Source: Nilaparvata lugens (taxonomy: Eukaryota; Arthropoda; Insecta; Hemiptera; Delphacidae). Taken from it: DNA of 64,000 nt. The translations under genes and the position numbers were made by a program. The DNA is taken from positions 64,844,761-64,908,760 of the forward strand of contig NC_052504.1 of the NCBI RefSeq assembly GCF_014356525.2, written 5' to 3'. The notes below the pieces were generated by a model, which was given only the letters and a program-made list of their open reading frames with translations, had not been told where the DNA came from and did no database searches. The stretch's first letter is position 1, and each line of letters begins with the position of its first letter. Shown in pieces: positions 1 to 11,304 of the stretch.

Positions 1-1090
1 ACTACAAGACTTAACGTATTTTGAACTATGTGTAACCTTATATAAATTTGGGAGAGGAATAGCACAAGGCTACCTTATTTTTTCTCTCCCTATAATTTTT
101 ATGATGTAATTTTTGTATGAATTAATAAATAATTAATAAAGCTTTGTTTTATCATAATAATAAAGACTGTGTTCTCTAGACTATGAACCGTATGCAACTT
201 GGTCTCCTAGTATGTAGAAGAGCCTTCTACTAGGCTTTACATTGAAAATTAAACAACATATTTTCACCATTCACCCCTACCTCTAATTTTCCGGTACCTA
301 TTTTGAATTATCTCAGAATCTCACTATAGGTTGCCGATTTCATGTTACACGAAAATTGTTTTCTGCACTTAATTTTGAATTTTCTGATGAGCATATAATT
401 GACTGAGCGAAGTGAGGTCTAAGATTCAAGTCGACGGTTTGGCATTTCTCTTAATGTTTAAATGTTTGAATGTTTATATGTTGCGCATTTACGGCGAAAC
501 GCGGTACCTAATAGATTTTCATGAAATTTGACAGGTATGTTCCTTTTTTAATTGCGCGTTGGCGTATATACAAGGTTTTTGGAAATTTTGCATTTCAAGG
601 ATAATATAAAAGGAAAAAGGAGCCTCCTTCATACGCCAATATTAGAGTAAAAATCAGACAATAGAATTATTCATCATAAATCAGCTGACAAGTGATTACA
701 CAGATGTGTGGAGAAGCCAGTCTTTTGCTGTATTTCCATAAGGTCTATCGTTTCCATCAGGTACTTGTGGATGAGAATACTGCGTGAGGTCTACTGTTCA
801 CAGAACCACTAGTAAATCCCATGAAGCGACATAAAAAAAAATCTGGTGTGGCGCACTCACACAACTTTCCTTGCCGTTATGAAAATTGATCACCTGACGC
901 TAGGGTTCTCGCGCATCTCAAGTCTACTAATTCTAAGATCTGAGCCAGCTGGTAACAGGACAATAGCGCTGCAGACACACGAAGTCTGCTATCCCTTCAT
1001 AGTGAATGATTTAATATAATCAACAGTTGCCAACAGTTTGCAATTGAATAATCTTATTTTCTTGAATTTCGAGCTTATTTTCAATTTTAG
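1..1090. repeat. dispersed repeat sequence, no gene
   Basis: No coding region is supported here. Around 404-640 is a block beginning GAGCGAAGTGAGGTCTAAG, a type also suggested at 2498 (GACCGAAGCGAAG...GAGGTCTTAG). Positions of about 835-1010 recur inverted at about 40,250-40,430, and a short piece recurs near 33,412. These look like parts of interspersed DNA transposons. The ends of the units are not visible in the window. Confidence 0.5.
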
Positions 1091-1204
1091 GTGAAAATGT
1101 TACTGAACATTAATTGTAGATACCGTATTTTAATGCTCAATCTTTTCCACTCGAAATTTTTTGTTTAAATTGTATCTGAAGCCTGATAATTGAGAATCTA
1201 AAAT

Positions 1205-1514
1205 CAAACTTTTCATAGATGAGGCGGAGCTCCTGAAATTTTTACAGATATGGGACTTGTGGCAGTTGATAGAGCTTATCAATGACTTTTCAAGGTATGA
1301 ATTTAATCAAAATCGTTGGAGCCGTTTTCGAGAAAATCGCGAAAACCCTGTTTTTGACAACATTTTCACCATTTCAGCCGCCATCTTGAATTGCATTTGA
1401 TCGAAATTGTTCGTGTCGGATCCTTATAGTGTAAGGACCTTAAGTTCCAAATTTAAAGTCATTCCGTTAATTGGGAGATGAGATATCGTGTACACAGACG
1501 CACATACACACACA

Positions 1515-1545
<31 letters not shown>

Positions 1546-1683
1546 TACAGACCAATACCCAAAAACCACTTTTTCGGACTCAGGGGACCTTGAAACGTAT
1601 ATAAATTTAGAAATTGGGGTACCTTAATTTTTTCGGAAAGCAATACTTTTCTTACCTATGGTAATAGGGCAAGGAAAGTAATA
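1205..1683 (+). repeat. dispersed repeat with internal CA microsatellite, copy 1
   Basis: This copy runs from a GGAGCTCCTG motif through GCCGTTTTCGAGAAAATCG, a GTCGGATCCT block and a (CA)n tract at about 1502-1547 to the tail CTATGGTAATAGGGCAAGG. The same order recurs at 33,735-34,280, and the 3' half recurs at 46,606-46,800. The CA tract sits at the same internal place each time, so it belongs to the element rather than being an independent microsatellite. No protein is encoded. Confidence 0.75.
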
Positions 1684-1864
1684 AGGACGACCATGTGTTA
1701 GTATGGATAAAGCTCATTCTTCTAAGCTTTTCAAGGCGGTCTAGAAGTATGTTGAAAAATATATGGCCAAATTTTTCAGGATTATTCAACCTCTTTTCCC
1801 TCCAACCAATAAGATGGCCTATTTCTGTCTTTAATATACACTGTATTTTCTATCTGGAGTTTCT

Positions 1865-2490
1865 TGATGATAACTAGTAGTTCTGCGAACAGTAGACCTC
1901 GCTCAACTTCCAATCTAAGGAGAAGGGCCAGTACAGTAGGTACAGTATATTGTGAAGATTTATCCATGTCATCTATTATTTTCTACATTGAAAGTGCTAG
2001 AGACACTGTTTCTAGAGACACCGGACTTATCAAGGAGGTCTTTTGTTTATATCGTCTCCATATTTATAATATTAACATTACAACTTTTCTAATAATTAAT
2101 TATAAGAAATCGGTCAACTGACGGAAAAATGGAATATGCAGTAGGCAATTTAGAAGATGAATCGTCTCACAGACGATGGTGAGACGGATTATTCTAAATA
2201 AGATGGGTTTGCTGTTGACAAATGACAGGAGGTTGCTAATCTTGTTTCTCCTGAAAAGTGGATTCAATCAGGACCTTCTAAATACTAAATATTTAGGAGG
2301 TTCTGATTCAATGTTATGGCTTGTTATGCCTATGCAGAATGTTAATGCTCACAAATCAGTTTCCGATCTCATACCAAAAGGAAAACAAAAAAATTGACAC
2401 TGTACAGCGACACAAAAATGCATAGGCCTACAATACAATAATTTATTGTACCTGATAAACTGAAAATTCAGTTAAAAACAATTCAATAAT
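1865..2490. repeat. repeat module A, copy 1
   Basis: This module is inverted relative to about 4,225-4,795. Shared landmarks are TTCTGCGAACAGTAGACCTC, GCAGTAGGCAATTTAGA, GTCTCACAGACGATGGTGAG and CTGATAAACTGAAAATTCAG. It contains only small spurious reading frames. It is probably part of a non-autonomous DNA element. Confidence 0.7.
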
Positions 2491-2965
2491 AATTTATTGA
2501 CCGAAGCGAAGCTGAGGTCTTAGTTTCGACTTGATCGGCTTTGGTCTGTTTGTTTGTACCGCAGTTACAGTCGAAGCTATTGTCTGATTTGGATGAAATT
2601 TGGTATGCAAGTTCTTTGAAACAAGGCGCAGAAACGTACCCATGTGTAACGATTTTTGGTAAGACCTCCGGTTTTTTTTGTAATATTTAAAAAACCGTAA
2701 ACTAACCTCAAAAGTTACTTTTTCGTATCTTTGAAGATACACTAGATACAGCAATTCATGTTCCTACTTTTTCGCATTCACTGTTACTAGGGCATGGTGT
2801 CCAAGACGGTTAGACTGTAGTTTGACACATTGTGGGGACCAAGGTTCAAATCTTCCGACCAGATTTTTTTTGCAGACGATACTAATATATTTTTTATCTT
2901 ATTCTAATAATATATCATTATAAAATTATTATTATTACTATATAGAATAATTGAATTGAATCATC
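2491..2965. repeat. repeat module B, copy 1
   Basis: This module is inverted relative to about 4,800-5,230. Shared landmarks are the GAAGCGAAG edge, TTGGTATGCAAGTTCTTTG (copy 2: ATACGAAATTTCATCCAAA region) and a GTTCAAATC block. In copy 1 module B follows A. Read in the same sense, copy 2 has B before A. Confidence 0.65.
2791..2862 (+). ncRNA. tRNA-like segment (possible SINE head)
   Basis: The block starts GGCATGGTGTCCAAGACGG (A-box-like) and has GGTTCAAATC (B-box-like) about 35 bp later, inside repeat module B. The inverted copy at about 4,858-4,928 keeps a recognisable but altered version. Acceptor-stem pairing is poor, so this is not a working tRNA. A tRNA-derived SINE or a chance match are both possible. 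Confidence 0.35.
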
Positions 2966-2981
2966 TTATTATTATTAAATT

Positions 2982-3409
2982 GACTAGCCATAAGGCTCGC
3001 TTCGCTCGCCATATCCGTCTAGCCAGGGGGCTCTGCCCGAATTTGAACGTATTATGTCAATTTGATCTCGAAAAACACCTGTTACTATATTGGCGTATCT
3101 TTGGCGAACAAATTTCAAATTTCTTCTAACACAACATTATTGTACCCCAGCTGAGCTTCTGTAGTAAATTTGAACATTTTCTGTTTATTTGTTCTCGATA
3201 AAGCTGAGAAAACGCTAAAAAACGCAGATTTTGGGCCTATCTTTGGAAATTTTTCCAAATCCGTTCTTATTGCACCTCTAAAGGACCAACTGAACACACC
3301 TACCCAATTTTGAAATGTTATGTCATATTTTTAACATATTTTAGGACGATCCAGTCGGAGGTCCACACTGAACGTATATGGCGAGCGCAGCGAGCCTGAC
3401 GGCTAGTAA
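2982..3409. mobile_element. MITE with about 33-bp terminal inverted repeats
   Basis: The left end reads ACTAGCCATAAGGCTCGCTT and continues CGCTCGCCATAT. The right end is its near-perfect reverse complement (ATATGGCGAGCGCAGCGAGC then CTGACGGCTAGT). The element is about 427 bp and has no coding capacity. A convincing target-site duplication was not found. An internal segment is echoed at about 3,830-3,955. Confidence 0.75.
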
Positions 3410-3936
3410 TATATAATATAATATTCCCAGGAATAGCTCTGATTGAAGTCGCAGTACCCAATCAATTTTTCCGCGATAAATCAGGACAAAAAAAAAAATA
3501 AATCAGGACCTCCTGAATAGGCATTTAGGAGGTACTGGATAAATTGGTATTTAGGAGGTTCTGGATAAATGTATTTCAATCTTCAACTTGGTGCCAACCT
3601 AACAAAGTGAACTCAACTTAATGCCAACCTGACAAAATTTTTAATTTAGTTACCAGAACAACTGTTTCAAAGCGGTACTCTCTCTAGATTATAGTTCTAT
3701 ATTAACATATGGTATGGATATTTTTTCAATTATAATTTCAAGATATTGGAATAAGAAGGATATACATGCTAAAAGACGAACTTTAAACCCTTAAAAACCA
3801 CCCTTAGAGTTGGTTTTAAAATATCGCCAAAAGATTTCTTAGTGCGCCTCAAAAGGGCCAACTGAACATACCTACCAAATTTGAACGTTTTTGGTCCGGT
3901 AGATTTTTAGTTCTGCGAGTGAGTGAGTGCCATTTC

Positions 3937-3937
<1 letters not shown>

Positions 3938-3972
<35 letters not shown>
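3938..3972. repeat. (AT)n microsatellite
   Basis: A simple TA dinucleotide run sits in non-coding DNA. Confidence 0.85.
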
Positions 3973-3976
<4 letters not shown>

Positions 3977-4224
3977 GAAGATTTATCAAATTAATTGGAT
4001 AAATTATTTTTTAAAAAAATCTTTAATATCAATACCTACATAAATAACTATTATTATCTATGTTACAGATAACTAAACTATTTTAGTTGTGAACAATAAT
4101 TTTTATAATCATAAAATTAATCAACAACAATTTTAGTTGTGGAAAATATTTAACATCATAAACATTTCTTTAATCTCAAACTTCTTTCATTCATAACTAT
4201 CAGTTATTATTTTAGTTATTTTTT

Positions 4225-5230
4225 AACTGAATTTTCAGTTTATCAGGTACAATAATTATTGTATTGTATGCATTTTTTGTGCATTCTTGTGTCGCTCTAC
4301 AGTGTCAAGTCTTTTGTTTTCCTTTAGGTATGAGATCGGAAACCGATTTGTGAGCATTAACATTCTGCATAGGCATAACAAGCCATAACATTGAATCCAC
4401 TTTTCATGAAAAACAACATTAGCAACCTCCTGTCATTTTCACCAAAACAAACTCATTTTATTTAGAATCATTTTTCATCTCACCATCGTCTGTGAGACGA
4501 TTCATCATCTAAATTGCCTACTGCATATTCCATTTTTCCGTCAGTTGACCAATTTCTTATAAATTATTAGAAAAGCTGTAATATATGTTTATATTGCAAA
4601 TATGGAGACAATATAAAGGTACCTCCTTGATAAGTCCGGTGTCCCTGCAAACAGTGTCTCTAGCACTTTCAATGGAGAAAATAATGACATGGCTAAATCT
4701 TCACAATATTCTGTACTTACTGTACTGGCCCTTCTCATTAGATTGAAAGTTGTATTCATGAGCAAGGTCTACTGTTCGCAGAACTACCAGTTGTATAATG
4801 ATTTATATTATTGGAATAAGATAAAACAAAGTATCATTTGCAAAAAAATAAGGTCGAACAAGATTTAAACCTGGGTCCCACAGTGCGAGATCCAACACTC
4901 CAGCTCTCTACACTACCGTGAGTTGTTGATACTGAAGGCTAAAAAGTAGGAACATGAATTATTGCAGTATGTTCAAAGAAGCTAGAAACAAAAAGTACTT
5001 TCAGGATGGAGTTGGTCTTCAGTTTTTTAAATTGCAAAAAAACCTGAGGTCTTTACGATTAAAAATCGTTACACATACGTTTCTGCGCCTTGTTCCAAAG
5101 AACTTGCATACGAAATTTCATCCAAATCGGACAATAACTGCAACTGTAACTGTGGTACAAACAAACAGACAAAAGCTGATCGAGTCGAAACTAAGACCTG
5201 CAGCTTCACTTCGGTCAAAAATTTATTTGT
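4225..5230. repeat. repeat modules A and B, copy 2 (inverted and permuted)
   Basis: Positions 4,225-4,795 are the reverse complement of module A, and 4,800-5,230 the reverse complement of module B. Their order is permuted relative to 1,865-2,965, as if copied from a tandem or circular precursor. The 122-codon open frame inside (4954-5322) is a by-product of the repeat. Confidence 0.65.
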
Positions 5231-5323
5231 CTCAAATTGTTAAAACTATTCTCCATCTTCAAACAATCTCTTTTATGATTTTTGATTTTGAATTGTCATG
5301 TTCTCTGCGCGGTAGTCATTAAA

Positions 5324-5653
5324 GTGTGAGATAAATTTCTTTTAACACAGCTCTTTCTCAAATATGGAGAGGTCCGATGCTCTATCCTCCACTAATCTCT
5401 CCCACTACCTAGCAGCATTCTCCTTCTTTTGTGTCTATGTGAGAGAGCTTTGTAACGCTTCACTCCCCTCCACTGGCAATGTTCCAAAGTGATATGTTTG
5501 TGTATGTTATGGAGATGTGTTCATCACAAGAACCTGAAGCGAAATGACACAGTGCATCCAATTATGCACAGGATGTCCGTCTGTGACTATGCTACAAACT
5601 GTGAAGGGAGAAATGGTTTCTCCTCTTCATGTTAAAAGTAATTTATCTCACAC
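5324..5653. repeat. inverted-repeat pair, possible small MITE
   Basis: The arms at 5324-5347 and 5630-5653 are 24-bp reverse complements with one mismatch (GTGTGAGATAAATTTCTTTT...). The roughly 280 bp between them encode nothing recognisable. No target-site duplication was established. Confidence 0.6.
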
Positions 5654-5659
5654 ATTAGT

Positions 5660-8600
5660 TTGTATCTTTGCCGCTGGAGCACTAGTGGTCCACTGCCGAC
5701 CTGATACTGGGCACTTCTCTGCATATTATACTTATCTTTGTTTTAGTTTTTGGATATGTTCTGATGCCTTTGTCATTTTATTATTGTATTTGTCAATTTG
5801 TTGTTCGGCTTCCGGATATTTTTTGCATCTTTTTAAACATCAATTTAATTGGTAATTTCTTGATCGAGGTAGCATGCTACCCATTTCCTTCTTGGTTAAA
5901 AGTTTTCATGTCTAGCATCAACTTTGTGTGTGTCTCCAATTATTCTGCTTCATTTGTGAAAATAGTGTTCACCTCGCCCTGTTTGGTTGTTTTATTTGTT
6001 GGAGACATTTTATCAGTTCTTTGGAGCCATCAACCTTGAAATTCGGACAATTATTTTGTTTGTTATTTCAATTCTAACTTTTCAACATGTTCGAGAACTC
6101 TTGCATGTGTGTGTGTACGCTTCCTTGTACAATTTGTAAGTTACAACTTGAACTCTCATCTCTCGTGAGAATAATTTTCACCTCGCCCTGTTTGTTTATT
6201 TTGATTATTGGATAATCTTGACTTGTTCTGTGAACTATTATTAGTTTTTCAAGATCTGAACACTGGTTTCAGTTTTACATATTTTCATTTCCACTATGGC
6301 ATTCTCAAAATGGCTGCTTGTGTGCATCACTGCATCTTTCTACAAGTTTAAATTTGTTTTACATATTGCAGACTCTTGTTTTACATTGAGTGCTAACTTT
6401 GTTAGTAATTTTTTATTTGCAACTTTGGGACTGAAAGTTTACCCATCATTCATTCTATTGATAATTATTGTGATATATTTCCAATCTCACTGATTAGTGT
6501 GACTCTCAATTGTGAATTGCATTTTACAAGTATTGCAACTGATATTTCCAAAACTTGGGAAATATTTTCTCTGAAACATTGATTGAAAACTCTTCCTCTT
6601 TCAACTGGCTGTTGTTTCATTGCATTTCAAACAAGTTGGAATCTTGTTTCTCTCCTGATGTGTCCATTTGAGCTATCAGAAGCTCACGCTGTCTTTGAAG
6701 GCCCTAGACCAAACCGGGACCTTGACTCTGGCCTATTTGAGCTAAATTGGAAGCTCACGCTGTTTTTGAAGGCCCTAGACCAATCCGGGACCTTGGCTCT
6801 TGCATTATGTTCTGCAGCTAAGTATTTTGTATCACCTACTTTGTATTTTAATACTGCCCTAATCTATTGTTTTTATCTCTCAGGTTAGGAATTCATTTAG
6901 TTTGTAGTCAACTTTACTTTATTTTGAGTTATATTTGCTTAGCCAAATTGCTCTTGAGAATTGTTTGTCAGTTTTTGTAAGCAATTCATGAATGTTCTGT
7001 GAACATTGCAATTATCAATCCTATTTAATTCTTTGTTATTATTCTTGTTTGATTATTGCATTTTGCAATAATCAAACATTTTTTTCTGCATTTTGCAATT
7101 AGGCTATTTCAGTATAGGCTACTGTTATTCATATAACCTTATGGTTAATTTCAACTTACCTGTTTCTTTTGTTGGTATCAAACCAATTCAAATGTTGAAG
7201 CCTTGCAATTCAACATATTTACATTTCAATTTTCCTAGGTGTCGTTTGTTATTAAAAATGACAATATTGTAGGTTTAAATTGAAAACTACTTATTATAGA
7301 CTCTGGTATTCTATAAACGTTTTGTTTAGTAATTATATTTCATTATTCCATTTTGGTAACCAGATAGATTATTTTCTATGTGCATTGCTGTTATATTCAT
7401 AACTATTACTGTCACTCTTTAATAATTAATTTGTTTGGGATGTTTGCATAATGGAAACATCATTATCTGATTATCTTTAGTTATTGTTAGATTTCATCTG
7501 CCATTCATTCTTCACTTCAGCTTCTTTGTAGTAGTCACGCTGTCAGTGTTTGAATCTTGGCGCTCTTCTGCTGCCAACTTTACTTTAATCAGCTGATTTG
7601 TTGTTTGTTCTTGTTTTTCGTCATTCTTTCTTCATTTATAGCTTTAGAATACATTGCATATTTTTTAAAGATTTTCATTGATTGTCCTAATTAGGTTGTT
7701 TTCAGGTCTAAACTTTTAAAGCTTGTTTTTTTTGGTTCTGCATCATACAACACAGCTTTACCACCTGCTTTGTCTCTCATAAACTTGGTCTTTCGTTCGT
7801 TCATTATTTGTTCCAACTTGCTTTGTCCAGGGATCATGTAGCTCTGCATTTTTCAAGTTTTGAAACAGTTTTTTTTGCACTCAATATCAATCTTCAGATC
7901 ACTTTTCAAATATTATAAAGTGTCTACAATCAAGTCAACAATCAATCTTGAGTTTTAAACTTTGAAGTCTTAAATTCTCATAACTTTCAATTCAGTGCAT
8001 CACAACTACATGTTTCATATCTACTCAAGTGTTTTTTCCAAGTTACTTTGGACTCAGGTTTCAATGAATTTCAATCAAATTGCATCTCTCAAACATTCGT
8101 TCTGCAATTCTAACTCACTTTTTAAAAATTTGAGTTGTGCTCCAAGTTACTCACATAAGATTGTCTCGCTGTTGCATCACGTTGCACTGTCACTTTACTG
8201 TGTTGTAGCTGTTAACCACTAATAGCCACATTGTTGCTGCTTTTCTTCTGTTGGAACGACTTCATCATTTTGGATCCTCGCTCAACTCCATGTTTCTCTT
8301 GATTCGTGAGAATATTTTCTCCTCCGGTAATCCTGCCTCTGCTGCAGCTTCCCATCAACATGTCCTGGCTTGGGCATGTCCTATCTCTTGGCACTTTAAA
8401 GCTACTAACCTTACATTGAGCTAAGCATTTTGTATTAAGTTTACTTTTTCTTTTACATATACGTATTATCTACTGTTTTTGATTTTCAAAATAGTTGACC
8501 TAAAAATCAGATTTTATTGACCATTTATTCATTAGGCCAATTACATTGTGTCATTTTGAAATTTAGCAACTTTTTTCACATTGCCATTCACTGGTTCAAA

Positions 8601-10560
8601 CCTGAATTATCATGTATTTTGTACACCAAATTTTTGTGAATCTTTTCAATTATTTTTCAATCTAGTCAAAGCTATTACAATTTGACTTTTGATTACAGTT
8701 ATCAGCTTCAATTATTTTGGTTCTTAGTTCCATTCCCTTGTTTGGATTTGTAAAAATCTTTTTTTCCAATTTTCAGCTTCAATTATTTTGGTTCTTAGTT
8801 CCATTCCCTTATTTGGATTTGTAAGAATTTTTATCATAAATGTTAATGTTTGGCAATTCCAAGCCTTTTTTACAAACTTTAGTTAATCAATTCAATTTTA
8901 ACAGCCTCAATCAATTTGTTGTTAAGTCTATTCTCCAATCTGGACTCACAAGAATCTTTGTAACATTACATATTATCTTTAGTATCTCAGTATTCAAATA
9001 TTACATCTAATTTTGAAGATTAATTCATGTTTTACAATTAAATTTGATTCAATTATACTTTCATTAACTGCACTATAAGTCATAACTGCATTATAAGTCA
9101 CTTTTAAGATTGTATTATCAGTATTGTATTTCTCATTAAAATTGCATTTCAGTAACATCACTTATATCAATTTTTATTAGAAGGTTTTCACACTCAATAT
9201 TTTAATATTTTCTAATACTATAGTTCTCATCTATTTTATTTGAAATTTTGCTTACTTGTAACTACAACTCAGAAGTATTTAGAAATTTTAGCATCACATT
9301 GTTTGGTGATTGCTCACATTTAAAAAACATCACATCTTCAAGTGTAGATATTAATTTTTTTGAATTTCATCAATTGAATTACTATTATTGTCATTCATTT
9401 TTGACTCAGTATATGTTTACTTGCACTTCTAGAACTTGTGTATGTTCAAGTTTTTATCTTGCACCAATCTTTGATTTATCAAAATATAATCTTGTATATA
9501 ATAAACCTATTGTTCTCATTATTTGGCATTGACCTTTCCTAGTATTCATATATTAATTCATTTTTCCTAAGCTATCTAGCTACCAGTAACTTTAATGATC
9601 GTTTTGCATTCAATTTCTGATCAATTTTGAATGTACAACAATCATTTGAAACTTTATGTATGATTGGGTTAGATTCAGAAATAACACTCTTAGTTGTTAC
9701 ATTAATTTATTACCATAGTCCACTGCTCTTTTCATCCAGATCATACAGTTATAATTTACTATTTCAAATTATTACATTGCAATCAGTTCTTGAATTCAGA
9801 TTACTGTTCTTACTTGTTCTGTTTTTACTAGAATCATTAATGCTTTTTCAAGTTTTTTCATGTACTTCAATCTTTTTCTAAACTTAATCCTAATTTTGTT
9901 TATAACAAAGTTAAATTCTATTTCAATTTATATTGTTGACCAGTTACCCTGAGGGGTTATTTCATGTATTCAAATTTACAGAATATTTTTCCATTTTAAA
10001 TCATTTTGTTGGCATCATATTTTCCTTATGTCAACTAGGATCAACTACATTTTATTCTTGTTCATGTGATTTGATAGTTTGTGATTCATACTTTTGATGT
10101 CATTTATTTTACTGGTTTTACCTTTGGTATATTCTTTAATGCTGATTAAAGTTTGTATTTTACTAACCTACTTTTTCATTTGGCATTTCACCTTAGCCTA
10201 CATTTTGTTGATTAGTTTTAATACTGAGTTGCCTAAAACTGTTTTGCATTCATTCCAGTGCACAGGTTTTTGAATGCACAACGGTTCTTGCACTCATGTG
10301 GAATTTCAGTCAGGTGTCAAATCAGTCAAGACACATTGTTTCTCTTTTTCCAGAATTTGATTTATTCTTTCCTATTTATACAGTCCACTCTTTTCTAAGA
10401 CTAAATTTCACACAAATTATGTAGCTCTTTTGTGTTGTAAGTTTTATTGTGTTGTTTTTCTCTCTCCTCTTGAAGTATTTGTATGCTTTAGAAACGTTCT
10501 TTTTAAAAAGTGAAAGAATTGGAATAGAATGACGAAGAGTGGGCATTAATGTGTACACTT
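5660..10560. other. long gene-free T-rich tract
   Basis: Nearly 5 kb carries no supported gene or transposase. The plus strand is visibly T-rich over A. Two short tandem duplications occur: about 69 bp at 6666-6734/6735-6802, and about 70-bp spacing at 8702-8753/8772-8824. A CACCTCGCCCTGTTTG motif repeats near 5968 and 6177. The open frames here start in low-complexity sequence and match no family I know. Confidence 0.6.
7046..7078. repeat. perfect hairpin, 15-bp arms
   Basis: TGTTTGATTATTGCA, then TTT, then its exact reverse complement. There is no T-run or gene context to make it a terminator. Confidence 0.7.
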
Positions 10561-10856
10561 TCACTTAACTACAAAACTGACGGAATTCTCCACCTTTTCA
10601 TGGTTGAAGCGAATGTATTATGAATTGGAGAAAAAACTAACTTGGTTTCATGCTGATGTAAACAATAAAACTTTAAACATTGCTTTGTCATCTGGAATTG
10701 GAAAAGGATAGTTACTTATATGCTTTTTCTAATGACACTAGGATAGCAAAATCAATGTTAATCAGATACTTGCTTTAGAACGTGATTCTCACTATAGAAA
10801 ATTCTAAGTGGTTGGGTGAAAAGGTATATAATGCCAATTACACATTATAATACTAT

Positions 10857-10862
10857 TTTATT
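10857..10862 (-). terminator. candidate poly(A) signal of the FAM8A1-like gene
   Basis: A minus-strand AATAAA lies about 115 bp beyond the stop codon of exon 4, a plausible distance for a short 3' UTR. The region is AT-rich, so a chance match is quite possible. Confidence 0.35.
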
Positions 10863-10977
10863 CCAAATTTTTAAGGATTTGACATATTTGAAGAACACAC
10901 AAACAACGAATAATGATATCACAATAATGGTAGATGATTGTTAAAAATCCAACACGCAGATTAAAAGGTAATTTGTA

Positions 10978-11304
10978 TCAATTTTGATGTGGCCGTCTGT
11001 GTCTGACTGGTTCTTCAATGACAATTGTTTTGCAAATCGTGTCATAGATTGTCCTATTATGACCAACACGCGAAAATAAGTTTGCAGGTAAGAAGAATGC
11101 TAAGACAAGATTTTTGATGAATGATCTGAGAAAAGCAGATCGCATGCCCAGGTCAGTGCCGGGTTTCACTAGGAAGACGTCATGTTCGGTTCGCAGCGGC
11201 AGCGGGGTGATGGTGTCACATCTCACCACACACAGTCCCATCACTGTTTTCCCTGGCGTCGCTCCGCCTATACGACCACCCACTGATTTCGCCAACCACA
11301 ACGT
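10978..11304 (-). CDS. FAM8A1: FAM8A1-like exon 4 (RDD C-terminal half, stop codon)
   Basis: The acceptor GATATTTTCAG is followed by ACGTTGTGGTTGG. The exon encodes 108 residues and a TGA stop. Key motifs are GGATPGKTVMGLCVVRCD (the TPGK turn typical of RDD proteins), a loop resembling the FAM8A1 segment before the last helix, SFIKNLVLAFFLPANLFSRV, and HNRTIYDTICKTIVIEE with the family's late Asp. A basic tail (RHRRPHQN) ends the protein. This is the most strongly recognisable exon. Its codon use and GC content are clearly higher than the flanking AT-rich DNA. Confidence 0.88.
   Translation of the reverse strand, partial: TLWLAKSVGGRIGGATPGKTVMGLCVVRCDTITPLPLRTEHDVFLVKPGTDLGMRSAFLRSFIKNLVLAFFLPANLFSRVGHNRTIYDTICKTIVIEEPVRHRRPHQN

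Noticed and set aside
1502..1547. CA microsatellite as an independent feature
   Set aside because: It is at the same internal position in each copy of the dispersed repeat, so it is annotated with that repeat.
5544..10000. Several 60-100-codon frames with hydrophobic translations
   Set aside because: Their hydrophobicity follows from T-rich codons (Phe/Leu/Ser). No motif or family match was seen.
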